A stretch of 64,000 bases of DNA, from contig OX638355.1 in assembly GCA_951813285.1 (NCBI GenBank), forward strand, positions 2,809,136 through 2,873,135, read 5' to 3'. Shown piece after piece: positions 28,813-37,324 of the stretch. A program made the translations under genes and the position numbers. Under the pieces are notes generated by a model. It did no database searches. It had not been told where the DNA came from and was given only the letters and a program-made list of their open reading frames with translations. This DNA comes from Terriglobia bacterium. GTDB lineage: Bacteria > Acidobacteriota > Terriglobia > Versatilivoradales > Versatilivoraceae. The first letter of the stretch is position 1. Each line of letters opens with the position of its first letter.

Positions 28813-28930
28813 CTAAGGTGTCCTCGCCACACGGAACCCAAGATAGTCGGCCCGCCATTCAACCAGCAACCCGGCGCGTGACGAGGAGCGCATGTCCCTA
28901 TCCTGCCAGTTGCCACCCCGCATCATGAGA
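28813..28930 (-). pseudogene. FGE-sulfatase (formylglycine-generating-enzyme-like) C-terminal fragment
   Basis: The last 35 codons of an ORF read RGGNWQDRDMRSSSRAG, then a spacer and LGFRVARTP. This is the C-terminal signature of the FGE-sulfatase/CLec-type fold (RGGSW...RSA.R...GFR.AR). The remainder of the domain is missing, and the frame runs directly into radical-SAM sequence upstream. Compare the intact FGE domain in the gene at 37942-41601. Confidence 0.6.
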
Positions 28931-29305
28931 ACCGACCTCTCATAGACTTGGCGCAGGCCGAGATGATCGAAGGCGATCCGCAGGGGACTGAGGCAGATCG
29001 TGGCTAGTTCCCGCAGGAAGAGCGGGGACTTCGCGAGAATGCGCGCGTCCACGCTCTGGTTGAAATCGACCCGGTGCTTGCGCCGGCGGCCGATCCAGCA
29101 ATCCTTTGATGAAGCGGACCCCCTGCCAGCGGTGCTCCCGGGTGAACTCCCGGTGCATGAGCGACGCGGCAATCCCCCCGACGAAGACACGGTCCGGTCG
29201 ATTTCCGGCCGCCTGAATGGCGAATTCGATGGCCCGGGAGGTGCGCTCCCACTCGAAGCTGAACAGCGTGGCGACATACACGCGATCCCAGCGTGAAAGC
29301 GGCAC
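28930..29305 (-). pseudogene. Radical SAM protein remnant, frameshifted and deleted
   Basis: One frame (29305 down to about 29090) reads RVYVATLFSFEWERTSRAIEF and FVGGIAASLMHREF, then GVRFIKGLL. A second frame (about 29085 to 28930) reads VDFNQSVDARILAKSP and PLRIAFDHLGLRQVY. Both are recognisable segments of one family of large radical SAM proteins found in phages and bacteria. The cysteine cluster that should lie between them is absent, so there is both a deletion and a frameshift. It cannot be functional. Confidence 0.6.
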
Positions 29306-29359
29306 ATCGGCTGGTGAGCGTGTCGCGACAGGTACAGGCTATCGGCTCGCGGGCGCCTC

Positions 29360-29866
29360 TCATCGTCGCGGTGGGTGCTGGCATTCAGCCACGTCGTTCC
29401 CCGGGGCGCCCACACCGGCGATGACAGGTAGGTACTGGCGCGATGGAGAGAGCGTGTGACCGAGTTTGCGCTCCAAATGCACATACCGTCGATACAGGTT
29501 TGGCCGGAGCCTGGCAGCGGTCCGAAGATCTGTCCGGGAAGCCATGATGCAAAATGAACAGGACAGGCGACTCATGCCCCGCCGGTAAGCCCAATGGGGG
29601 GACTGGCCGGCCTGGTGAATGATCGAAGACACTTCCCCCGTGGTCAGTTCGTGAATGGGCAACCACTCGTACCAATCCCGGCCGGCCTTGCTGTTCGCCT
29701 CCAGCCGGCGCCAGGGAATGGCCTTGGACCGAGCGGGGCTTTCAGCCGCACGATTGCCCAGGCAGTTGACGACGCGTTGGCCAAAACGGGGGTGGGATTT
29801 GAGGAAGCGGCGGATTTCCCGTTCGATCGGGCCCCGTTTGAAGTCACTGGTACACCGGCGCCGAGC
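29360..29866 (-). pseudogene. PAPS-reductase-like (adenine nucleotide alpha-hydrolase) fragment
   Basis: About 169 codons read RCTSDFKRGPIEREIRRFL, WYEWLPIHELTTGEV, GMSRLSCSFCIMASRTDL and RRYVHLERKLGHTLSPS. This is the C-terminal half of the phage-type phosphoadenosine phosphosulfate reductase family, in which the SRLSC..CIM motif holds cysteines. The N-terminal PP-loop is missing, and no start with family similarity exists. These proteins are often next to radical SAM and DNA methyltransferase genes in phage genomes, which matches the fragments on either side. Confidence 0.65.
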
Positions 29867-30220
29867 ATGTGCCACAGTGACTGCGGGGAAGGGAATTCGT
29901 CCGAGGGCCTTCTCAAGAGGCTGTGGGATCGAGGCTGACCCATAGATAGACCCGCGTCCGTTTGTGCTTGAATCCGGCGCGGCCGTCAAGGGTGCGGTGC
30001 GCCATGTACATCCAGTCGCCCGCGTAGCGGTCGTCTGTGGGTTCTTGGGAGAGATGGCCAAGCGCGGTAGCGCGATCAAAGACCGCGGCAGGGTCGGCGG
30101 CTATCCAGCCTAATGTCTTCAGGTCTTGTTGTACCGGTCACATTCGGCTCCGAAGATCTGACCGCGCCCCATGGGTGTCGTTGGAGAGAGAATCAGCGTC
30201 GCCGACCGCCATGGTCGTCA
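29867..30220 (-). other. Degraded stretch between PAPS-reductase-like and methyltransferase fragments
   Basis: A minus-strand frame around 29945-30060 reads LSQEPTDDRYAGDWMYMAHR and FKHKRTRVYLWVSLDPTAS before a stop. It looks like real former coding sequence but I cannot name the family. Confidence 0.35.
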
Positions 30221-30442
30221 TCAGTTGAGCATCGCTTGCCTGGTCGAGCTGCGGACCCGCTCGACCGCAATCCTGTAGTAACGTGGCTCGATCTCTATGA
30301 AGTGTCTACCGCACTGCATGGCTGCAATCCGGCAAGTGCCCGACCCCATGAAGGGGTCGCAGATCGTCTCCCCCGATTCGCTGAACCAATTCACCAGAAC
30401 AGCCGGAATCGAGGCGCGACCCGCTGCCCGAGCATTAACCAT
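30221..30442 (-). pseudogene. N6-type DNA methyltransferase C-terminal fragment
   Basis: About 73 codons ending a methyltransferase. ICDPFMGSGTCRIAAMQCGR is the SAM-binding motif I (DPF.GSGT), here followed by FIEIEPRYYRIAVERV, as in phage-type DNA adenine methyltransferases with motif I near the C-terminus. The catalytic DPPY/F half is missing here. A separate N-terminal fragment with DPPF is at 37325, but that belongs to a different subfamily by sequence. Confidence 0.65.
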
Positions 30443-30454
30443 TACGATTTTTTG

Positions 30455-30580
30455 AGGGCCCTCACCATATTATCACCACAATCGTGTGTGCCCTCACTCC
30501 ATAGTCACGTGCTGGGTCTATTCTATCTTGTGATCCATCAATTGCCGGCCCCTCCTCGGCTGAGGAGTAGAAGGCACCCT
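30455..30580 (+). repeat. Iterated TCACCA-box element, copy C1
   Basis: CCTCACCATATTATCACCACAATC followed 30-45 bp later by GTCTATTCTATC, a TATTCT -10-like hexamer. It shares an ordered layout with C2 (44040-44146), C3 (50515-50625), C4 (51262-51390) and C5 (35755-35888). Similarity continues into CCGGCCCCTCCTCGGCTGAG, which is shared with C3. Read in this direction it resembles an operator array upstream of a promoter. Confidence 0.7.
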
Positions 30581-30670
30581 CCCGGTGGCGGGTATTGAGA
30601 CCGGCAAGACCCGATGCCGCGCCTCTTGTGGTTCTCGGTCTTCCTGTGCTGGAAAGAGAGGAATTTACGC

Positions 30671-30793
30671 ATGACAATTTACATTCTCGCGCTTGCAGCA
30701 GTACTTATCGAGGCAAGGTCGAACCGGCCTGCGTTCGCACAGGACCGCGAAAAGCAGGAGAGGAGGACGACACGATCAGACGACACTCCGTAG
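30671..30793 (+). CDS. Possible 40-aa ORF with signal-peptide-like start
   Basis: ATG at 30671 is preceded by GAGAGG. The first 24 residues are hydrophobic and end in AFAQ, like a signal peptide, then the ORF turns charged and stops at codon 41. It could be the start of a lost secreted protein or chance. It is downstream of element C1, which would place it under that promoter-like sequence. Confidence 0.25.
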   Translation: MTIYILALAAVLIEARSNRPAFAQDREKQERRTTRSDDTP

Positions 30794-31075
30794 CAGGTCT
30801 CACCGCCGAGTTTTCCGACGATTGCCGTGGCCTTTGCGGTATTCGCCGTTTTGGTTGGCGACATCGTAGAACGATGTATCAACGGGGAAAACAATTCTTC
30901 GGGAAGTCGGTTACAGTCAAGGAAGCGAACCCTCTTAGTTCAGCGCAGTAGGGAACCCGTTTTTCCGATCCGTCGGTCCTGTTAGCTCGGCAGCGTCGGA
31001 CGAACCTTCCGAACGGTCACCAATGAACCTCACCGACAACCCATCGACTGGCGTCTTCCGTTCGGAGTTGCGGCG

Positions 31076-31243
31076 ATGGATGCGCAACTCGGCACCCCCA
31101 CCGGAGTGCCGGTGGACGCGGCGGGCTATATCTATGTCGTTGAGACGGAGGCCCAGCGAATCCGAGTCATCAAGCCGCTGGGTGGGATTGGACACTCCAC
31201 AACTTTCCATCCGGCGAATCGTAGCAAGGAGTTTCCGCCATGA
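31076..31243 (+). pseudogene. NHL-repeat fragment
   Basis: A 55-codon ORF reads AQLGTPTGVPVDAAGYIYVV and then ETEAQRIRVIKP. This is one blade of an NHL beta-propeller (canonical A-L-N-x-P-x-G-V-A-V-D-x-x-G-x-x-Y-I-A-D-x-x-N-H-R-I-R). Nothing else of the propeller remains. Confidence 0.55.
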
Positions 31244-31292
31244 GCGGACGATCTCCATGCAAGGAGAAAGAAAAATTAAGGGAGATATTGTC

Positions 31293-32303
31293 ATGAGATT
31301 CCAAGAACCCGCGCATTCAACTACTCGACCTCAAGGATGGCTGACCGAGTCGCCGAGATGGTCTTGTGTTCGTTCACATTCACGACGGAATATGTGTATT
31401 CGTTTCGTGAACTTGCCCCTAATCCTTTTTTTATCAGTCGGGCTAAGTCCAACTATTCCGGCTGCCGACACACAAGGTGATCTGCCGTACATCGCTATCA
31501 CCGAGATTGAATCCACAGTAGATAGTCCACACTGGCGGGACTATAAAAACTCCAAGGCCTCCAATTTCCAGACCATGCTGGAAACACAGATGACCAAGAT
31601 CAATAGATTCAGGATTATGGAGAGAAACCGAGTAGATCAGGTACTCGCCGAGCAGGGGCTACAGGAATCGTTATCGAGAAACGACACAATACTAAGCCTA
31701 GAGGGAGTTGACTATATCGTCTACGGATCCGTGACGAAATTCGGTTCGACCAAGAAGAGGCTAAGGACGGGCCGTTTTTCAACAGCAAAGGCCACAACGA
31801 CTTTTGGTGTCGACCTCAAGGTGGTGCACGTCACAACGGGTGAAATCAGGATTGCCGAAAACGTAGAAGCCACCGTTATCACGGGCCGTAGCCTGTCGAC
31901 CGGCGGATTTTCACAACGCGCTGGTCCTTCCGACCCATTGGCCGACGTACAGCGCGTAGCGGCTCGCAAAGCTGCCGCGTTGATCACGGGCAGTATCTTT
32001 CCAATTAAGGTTGTCGCAATAGACGACGAGGCCATCTATCTGAATTTTGGCGAAGCGATGCTTGAAGTCGGTGACACTCTCAATGTCGTTCGAGAGGGAA
32101 GAGCATTCATCGACCCCGATACGGGTAGATCACTGGGGGCCACACGAAAAAAAATAGCTACGATCAAAATTTCCGAGACTACGTCGGAATTCTCCATTGC
32201 GGAGCTGCTGAACGGCAAAACGCCGCAGCCAAACGACACTGTCGTGTTCATTGGCAAAGCGCAAAAAACCGATCAACGTACGTACCGAGGTAAAAAAATA
32301 TGA
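31293..32303 (+). CDS. CsgG/HfaB-family secreted protein, paralogue 1
   Basis: A 336-aa exported protein. The hydrophobic stretch VNLPLILFLSVGLSPTIPAA lies near residue 40 of this model; an ATG at 31392 would put it at the N-terminus, but AAGGGAGA precedes the ATG at 31293, so the earlier start is kept. The CsgG-like domain includes FQTMLETQMTKINRFRIMER, then GVDYIVYGSVTKFG and VVHVTTGEI. CsgG proteins form outer-membrane or periplasmic pores for curli-like export. There is no lipobox cysteine, unlike E. coli CsgG. The C-terminal part repeats the layout of the next gene (FIDPDTGRSLG). The start of the tandem copy is 30 bp downstream. Confidence 0.75.
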   Translation: MRFQEPAHSTTRPQGWLTESPRWSCVRSHSRRNMCIRFVNLPLILFLSVGLSPTIPAADTQGDLPYIAITEIESTVDSPHWRDYKNSKASNFQTMLETQMTKINRFRIMERNRVDQVLAEQGLQESLSRNDTILSLEGVDYIVYGSVTKFGSTKKRLRTGRFSTAKATTTFGVDLKVVHVTTGEIRIAENVEATVITGRSLSTGGFSQRAGPSDPLADVQRVAARKAAALITGSIFPIKVVAIDDEAIYLNFGEAMLEVGDTLNVVREGRAFIDPDTGRSLGATRKKIATIKISETTSEFSIAELLNGKTPQPNDTVVFIGKAQKTDQRTYRGKKI

Positions 32304-32333
32304 TGCGTTCATTCACGCGAAAGGAGCGACATA

Positions 32334-33362
32334 ATGCATCTCAATCGGTTTGCAGTGATGAGTGTTTGTCTGGTTTGGGTGCTGGCCGGTTCGGCGACAG
32401 GACAGCGATCCCTTCCAGTCATAGCTGTAGCGGATGTCCACAGCCCCTTCAGGGCAGTCGATGGACCGGCCGTTCGGTTGGCAATTGAGAACACCCTTGC
32501 GAGAACGGGCAAGTTCAAACTTATGGAACGAGCGAGACTCAACACATTGCTTGAAGAACGGGGTTTGTCCGTACAGGGAATCGCCGATGGCACCGCATCA
32601 TTAGGCGGATTCAGTGGCGTGGACTACCTTGTGTACGGCAACGTTGTGGATGCGACCTTTGCAATTCGGAGGAAGTTCGGCTCCCGCAGTTGCCTTGCCA
32701 CTGCGGAATTGAATGTAAGGACGGTTGACGTAAATACAGGCGAAATCAGGGCCAGCGAATCCGTGGATTTCACTGCAGAGGTCGCTAGCGTTCCCACAAT
32801 CCTGAAGACAGAAACTACTCCGGAAGACCCTTGCAGTCTGGTCACTCCAGGCATGTTGGAGCGACACTGTAGAGATGCTGGTGTGGAAATAGCGACAAAG
32901 ATCACGATCGCTTTGTTCCCCATAAAAATTGTGAGAGTCAACAGGGGGGATCTTTTCTTGAATTATGGGTCTCCTGCTCTTGCTTTAGGCGACTATCTGA
33001 AGGTTGTCGAGTTAGGAGAGGGATTTGTTGATCCGGATACGGGCGAGACGCTGGGCGCCGAAGAAGAAGATCTAGCTTTCTTAGCTGTAAAAGATGTTCG
33101 ATCGAAATACTCAATTGCGGAAGTCGCTCTCTCATTGTCGCCCAATGAGTCAGTTGAAGTTGGTGACGTTGCTTTTAAGCTGGATGCGGTCGAAGCAAAG
33201 GCCCTCACAAAGAGGCTGAAGAATCTCCGAAAGGAGAGAGAGAAACGAGAACGTGACTGCAGGAAGGCACAGGAGCGGGCAAGGAAACGTTGTAATAAGG
33301 ATGAGAACTCTCCCAAATGCATAGAGGCAGGTGAAGCTGTGGCTAGATATTGTTCGCAATAG
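32334..33362 (+). CDS. CsgG/HfaB-family secreted protein, paralogue 2
   Basis: A 342-aa protein with a clean signal peptide (FAVMSVCLVWVLAGSATGQ) and no lipobox. It shares with its upstream neighbour the series IENTLARTGKFKLMERARL, GVDYLVYGNVVD, VDVNTGEIRASESVD and the FVDPDTGETLGAEEE block. Two Cys pairs (SCLATAEL and CSLVTP/HCRDAG) are unique to this copy. The C-terminal 55 residues form a highly charged helix (KRLKNLRKEREKRERDC), not part of CsgG. The two genes are tandem duplicates, likely co-transcribed, that have diverged strongly. No csgA, csgE or csgF homologue is adjacent. Confidence 0.75.
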   Translation: MHLNRFAVMSVCLVWVLAGSATGQRSLPVIAVADVHSPFRAVDGPAVRLAIENTLARTGKFKLMERARLNTLLEERGLSVQGIADGTASLGGFSGVDYLVYGNVVDATFAIRRKFGSRSCLATAELNVRTVDVNTGEIRASESVDFTAEVASVPTILKTETTPEDPCSLVTPGMLERHCRDAGVEIATKITIALFPIKIVRVNRGDLFLNYGSPALALGDYLKVVELGEGFVDPDTGETLGAEEEDLAFLAVKDVRSKYSIAEVALSLSPNESVEVGDVAFKLDAVEAKALTKRLKNLRKEREKRERDCRKAQERARKRCNKDENSPKCIEAGEAVARYCSQ

Positions 33363-33448
33363 GGGCCCATTGTATGAGCCATGACGGGTGAGGTGGTCCT
33401 GGTTCTTGGACGATCTGAGAGCGCAAATGGACTGAGGTGAAACATGAC

Positions 33449-33685
33449 TCAACCATTCTCCTTATAGGGCAAGGCCTTGAAGTGCCGTTGGATGCCGCCC
33501 TGTTTCGGCAGCGCGGCCCCGAGCGCCTCCCCGGCCGGAATGTCCATCGGGTAGCCTTGGGCAATCGCCCACTTCATCACGGTAGCGATCCGTTGCCGCA
33601 CCCGCCGGGCCGTCGGCGGCTTGGTGTTCCAGATCGGCGACAGCACGGCCATGACATCGGCCGTCCTGACCACCGTATATGAGGA
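33449..33685 (-). pseudogene. Tyrosine recombinase (prophage-type integrase) fragment
   Basis: About 75 codons read VLSPIWNTKPPTARRVRQRI, MKWAIAQGYPMDIPAGEAL and GAALPK. This is the core-binding (SAM-like) domain of P4/DUF4102-type integrases, in which the same order (TARRVRQRI, KWA.AQGY, NPAGDA) is usual. The catalytic domain with R-H-R-Y is missing. It shows that an integrative element once sat here. Confidence 0.7.
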
Positions 33686-33744
33686 CGATCAGATCCTGCC
33701 TGAAGCTCATAAAGCAGCGTTAAGCTAATCAGCTATCGTTTAAC

Positions 33745-35166
33745 CCGAAGTTCCCCCATTTTACACCTGAAAAATCTCCTTAAGCCACTTGTTTTCTTAC
33801 AGAAAGGGTTTGCGGTGTGCGATTCGGTGTTCCCATGTATTTGAATGTTAGCTACCTTGACATGAAATCTATATGTGGTAATGATGCGGTGCTCTATGAC
33901 GTCAGCAGCAGTTACTATGAAGGCCAGACCTGCTCGCTGATGCAGTTCGGCCACAACCGGGACGGCAGGCGGGACCGGCCCATGGTGGTCTACGGGGTGC
34001 TGGCCGACCAGATGGGGCGGCCGCTGTCGGTGCAGGCCTATGCCGGCAACACGGGGGATCCGACCACGGTGGGGGATCAGGTGGAGAAGGTGCGGGGTCG
34101 GTTTGGTCTGGAGCGGGTGGTGCTGGTGGGGGACCGCGGGCTGCTGACCGAGACGCAGATCAGCCATCTGAAGCGTCATCCGGGAGTGGGGTGGGTCTCA
34201 GCCCTGCGCCACCACCAGATACGCCGTCTGGTGGAGAGCGAGGCGGTTCAGCTCTCCCTGTTCGACGAGCGTCATCTGGCCGAAGTCCGCAGCCCGGACT
34301 ATCCGGGCGAGAGGCTCATCGTCTGCCACAACCCGCTGTTGGCCGAGCATCGGCGGCAGAAGCGGGAGGCTTTGCTGACGGCCACCGAGGAGGCGCTGAC
34401 CGGAATCGCCCGCCAGGTGGCCAGACGGACCCGCACGCCCTTGTCGGCGACCGAGATCGCCGAGAAAGTCGGCCGGGTCAAGAACCGCTTCCAGGTGGCC
34501 AAACACTTCCGGACCCAGATCGCAGACGGGTCCTTCCACTATGAGCGGCGCACCGACGCCATCATCCGGGAGGCGCAACTGGACGGGTTCTACATGCTGA
34601 GGACCAGCGAGCCAGCCGATCGCCTGCCAACAGCCGCGGTGGTGCGCCGCTACAAGGACCTGACGCGGGTGGAGCGGGCCTTCCGCTCCCTCAAGACGGT
34701 CGACCTGCACATCCGTCCCATCCGTCATCGGGTGGAGAACCGAGTGCGGGCTCATCTGTTCCTGTGCCTGCTGGCCTATTACGTCCAGTGGCATCTGCGG
34801 CTGGCCCTGGCTCCGTTGCTGTTCGATGACGAGGAACTGGAAGCGGAACGGGCACGGCGAGACCCGGTGCTGGCGGCCCAGCCGTCGGACTCCGCCAAAC
34901 GGAAGAAGAGCAAACGCCTCAGCCAGGACGGCTTGCCGCTGCAGAGCCTGGAGACGCAGATGGCGCAGATGGCGACGCGGGCCCGCCACCAGTGCCGATT
35001 GCCCTCCGAACCCGATGGTCCGCGTGTCCAGCGATTGACCGAGCCGACCCCGCTACAGCAACGGGCCTTCGAGCTCATCAGGATGTTCCCAGGCAAGACA
35101 ACCTGAGATTCCTGATTGATGATTGAAGGTAAAGGAGTTATCTTGTCGGTGGGTCAGGAACTTCGG
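33745..35166 (+). mobile_element. IS1634-type insertion sequence, 5'-truncated transposase
   Basis: A 10-bp inverted repeat bounds the element: CCGAAGTTCC at 33745-33754 and GGAACTTCGG at 35157-35166. Exact ends may lie a few bases outside. I saw no convincing target duplication; a shared TAATCAG on both sides may be chance. Right of it lies a DnaC-type fragment, so the insertion or a later rearrangement broke that gene. Confidence 0.6.
33817..35106 (+). CDS. IS1634-family transposase, N-terminally truncated
   Basis: A 429-aa DDE-type transposase. Recognisable blocks are LYDVSSSYYEGQTC, QFGHNRDGRRDRPMVVYGV, AYAGNTGDPTTVGDQVEKV with a DDE-strand region, LVGDRGLLTE carrying the second Asp, and ERAFRSLKTVDLHIRPI, with the Glu near RVERAFR, then HLFLCLLAYYVQWHLR. 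Full-length family members are about 550-600 aa with an N-terminal domain that is missing here; no in-frame coding lies upstream in the element. It is probably inactive. A coherent frame with high GC third positions contrasts with the surrounding fragments. Confidence 0.82.
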   Translation: MRFGVPMYLNVSYLDMKSICGNDAVLYDVSSSYYEGQTCSLMQFGHNRDGRRDRPMVVYGVLADQMGRPLSVQAYAGNTGDPTTVGDQVEKVRGRFGLERVVLVGDRGLLTETQISHLKRHPGVGWVSALRHHQIRRLVESEAVQLSLFDERHLAEVRSPDYPGERLIVCHNPLLAEHRRQKREALLTATEEALTGIARQVARRTRTPLSATEIAEKVGRVKNRFQVAKHFRTQIADGSFHYERRTDAIIREAQLDGFYMLRTSEPADRLPTAAVVRRYKDLTRVERAFRSLKTVDLHIRPIRHRVENRVRAHLFLCLLAYYVQWHLRLALAPLLFDDEELEAERARRDPVLAAQPSDSAKRKKSKRLSQDGLPLQSLETQMAQMATRARHQCRLPSEPDGPRVQRLTEPTPLQQRAFELIRMFPGKTT

Positions 35167-35385
35167 TATAATCAGAAGCGCACCACCCTCATCACCTCAA
35201 ACTTTTCCGAACGGACGCCGGCGCGCGACCTGCCCCGTGACGGAACTGGAGTCGGCGGCGAGAAAACCCTTGCCGAACGTATCGGCGAGCGCCTGCGGTC
35301 GCGGCTCTACGAAATGTGCAAAGTGATCAACATTTCCGGACCTGACTTCCGAGTCGCGGTGAAAAGCGCACGCATCCTTGAATAG
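35167..35385 (+). pseudogene. DnaC/IstB-like helicase-loader ATPase, C-terminal fragment
   Basis: The frame reads RYNQKRTTLITSNFSERTPA, then KTLAERIGERLRSRLYEMCK and ISGPDFRVAVKSAR. This is the sensor-1/arginine-finger end of the DnaC-type AAA+ family (R-Y-N-x-R-P-T-I-x-T-T-N; L-x-E-R-I-x-x-R-L-x-S-R-L-x-E-M-C). The Walker A and B half is missing and the right end of the IS1634 element abuts it. Confidence 0.65.
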
Positions 35386-35754
35386 ACCCACCAATCAGGC
35401 TGTGTGTTCGAGCAGGCCTGTGACGTAGTAGGCACCCCGCCAAAGGAACGAACCAGCCTCGTCCTGAGCCGAGCGCGCCAGTTGCGGTCGCGGATCCGCC
35501 GGCGTTCGCACTTCGGCCGAAGCGTGGCCACCCGTAGGCGCCGCCGCTGGCTTGCCTGGCAGCATCGGGCCTCAGCCCAGCGCGATCTTTCAGGAGATCC
35601 GGCTCTGAAAACGCCATTCGTTTCCCCACGCTGTACGCGATCCTCACCGCCCGCGTGCTGGCTGGCCAGGGCTGTGTCCTCACCTCGTTGGCCAGTTCCA
35701 CCGATTGCCGTTTCCCACCCATCATTCGTGCGGCATGATCCTGACCTCCTCCAA
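35386..35754 (-). other. GC-rich stretch without a recognisable gene
   Basis: Several overlapping open frames exist on both strands but none has a domain, start or coding bias I can support. Confidence 0.35.
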
Positions 35755-35888
35755 TACCACTGTGCGAGCGAGTGGTGCGAGGTGACGTCCTGCCAATCCT
35801 TGCAAGATATCACCACATTCTCACCAGAAACGCTTTCACAATCACTCCGAAATCACCCGCGATGTCTATACTCTGTGCTGAGTGCAAC
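35755..35888 (+). repeat. Iterated TCACCA-box element, copy C5
   Basis: TTGCAAGATATCACCACATTCTCACC is followed by AATCACTCCGAAATCACC and GATGTCTATACTCTGTGCTG, with TATACT as a -10-like hexamer. It is closest to C4 (51262-51390); similarity of the two extends about 50 bp upstream into a GCGAGTGGTG block. Confidence 0.7.
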
Positions 35889-36512
35889 ACAAACAACAGG
35901 CGAAGCCGTTAGTTGCCGTCAGGGAAGAAGCCCTCGGTAGGGCGGGTATCGGTTTTTTGGAGGTCTAGGCAGAGTACGTCAAAGAGAAGCTGAAAAAACG
36001 AATGCGCTCAGAATTGTCTAGAAACAGAGCGCGCGAGAAATCATTCGGCCGTGCTACGGGTCACCGGACCCCTAGAAAACGCAACACAAGGCAATTCCGA
36101 GCGTCTTTTTTTGCGTATCTAGCTGAAACGGTCAGTTCCCCCACTAACAGCGAGACCTGCGGTCTCTGAGACAAAAATCAGCGCTGAGCCAGCTTCTGGC
36201 TGGACGAGGTCGGCCCGGCACCGAGAACAGGCAGCCTATCAGGCCGGACTCACGGATCCAGGGAGTGTCACGTGATCACCGAACGTTACGAAGACGGCAA
36301 ACGGAGTGATCAATCTGGCCCGCCGCAATCGGTTGCAGGAATTACACCCACTTGTCGCAAGAGTGATTTCCGTACTGTCTGGAGACTTGCAAAGGCGCAT
36401 ATACCGTGTTTCCACATGAGTCAGCGACAGAGAATTGCAAAGTGGCCTGCAGGTCCCCTCAACGAAACGCCCCCCTCCCCGATTTGGGAAAAGAAAGGAA
36501 AGGACGGAACCT
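35889..36512 (+). other. Intergenic, mostly featureless stretch
   Basis: Contains AT-rich patches and a small hairpin (GAGACCTGCGGTCTC near 36151). AAAGGAAAGGA before 36513 is the ribosome-binding site of the next gene. No other gene was seen. Confidence 0.4.
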
Positions 36513-37274
36513 ATGGACCTGATAACATCCACAGCCAACCTTAGACGCATCCAAGCAGTGAGCTGGGTTGTCGTGCTGACACTCTTCAGCGGAATGGCTG
36601 AGGCTGGCGCCCCCGCGGACCAGCTCACCAATGAAGATATCGTGAACATGGTCAAGGCCGGCCTCGGCCCACGGATTATCGTGGCCACGATTAAGAGCCA
36701 ACCGGGAGCGTTCGATGTCTCTCCGGATGCACTTGTCGCCTTGAAGAATGCCGGCGTCAACGATGAGATCATTGCAGTTCTGATCAAGTCCGCCTCGGCC
36801 GCTCCTATCGAAGCCGAGGCACGCAGCGGAAATGAAGTGACGCTGGCCGACGGGACCGAAGTCACTCTCAGGCTGCTTGAGTCGGTGTCATCTGCAACGG
36901 CCAAGGTGGAAAAGCGGGTCGATTTTGAGACGGCCAAGGACGTGATGGCTGATGGAGTAGTCGCCATTAAGAAGGGAGCCCCGGCCTGGGGCAAGGTGAT
37001 CCAGGCGAAACCGAAGAAGAGCTTCGGGAGAAGCGGGAAGCTGGACTTCACGATAGACTACGTCAAAGCCGTTGACGGCCAGAACCTCGACCTACGTAGT
37101 ACCCGGGAAATAAAGGGAGACGACAGCTACGGAAAAGCTGGAGTGGTCACACTGCTCGCGGGGCCACTGGGGTTTCTTGTGAAAGGAAAGGACGTGGAGA
37201 TCGAGGCCGGCGCCGAATACACCATCTTCGTCGACGGGGACCGGACGATCAGGTTAGGGCCTCGGGGCGATTGA
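36513..37274 (+). CDS. Secreted protein of unknown function
   Basis: A 253-aa exported protein. The ATG at 36513 follows AAGGAAAGGA and gives a signal peptide (VSWVVVLTLFSGMAEAGAP). Residues about 37-88 (LTNEDIVNMVKAGLGPRIIV, then SPDALVALKNAGVNDEIIAV) resemble a short two-helix motif seen near the N-terminus of many secreted Acidobacteria-type proteins. The rest is beta-rich with an IKKGAPAWGKVIQAKPKKSFG block, like the TrbI/VirB10-type 'IKRGTPVKGKV' barrel strand, and a C-terminal ETYTIFVDGD-like end. I do not recognise the family and make no functional claim beyond export. Confidence 0.68.
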   Translation: MDLITSTANLRRIQAVSWVVVLTLFSGMAEAGAPADQLTNEDIVNMVKAGLGPRIIVATIKSQPGAFDVSPDALVALKNAGVNDEIIAVLIKSASAAPIEAEARSGNEVTLADGTEVTLRLLESVSSATAKVEKRVDFETAKDVMADGVVAIKKGAPAWGKVIQAKPKKSFGRSGKLDFTIDYVKAVDGQNLDLRSTREIKGDDSYGKAGVVTLLAGPLGFLVKGKDVEIEAGAEYTIFVDGDRTIRLGPRGD

Positions 37275-37324
37275 CAATGCAAGGCGAACCGGAGGAAAAT
37301 CGCATCCCTGGAGTTTGATCAACC

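Noticed and set aside
28813-28930. FGE C-terminal fragment as a second DGR variable region
   Set aside because: Its codons between anchors (CAG, GAT, AGG, GAC, ATG, GAA, TGG, GCC) lack the C-ending A-derived pattern.
33726-35175. TAATCAG on both sides of the IS1634-type element as target-site duplication
   Set aside because: The two copies are placed unevenly relative to the inverted repeat ends (12 bases on the left, 2 on the right), so chance is likely.
35404-35940. Long plus-strand frame (about 178 codons) rich in Arg and Pro
   Set aside because: It is interrupted in style by element C5, shows no domain, and has overlapping frames on the opposite strand of equal length, as expected of GC-rich non-coding DNA.
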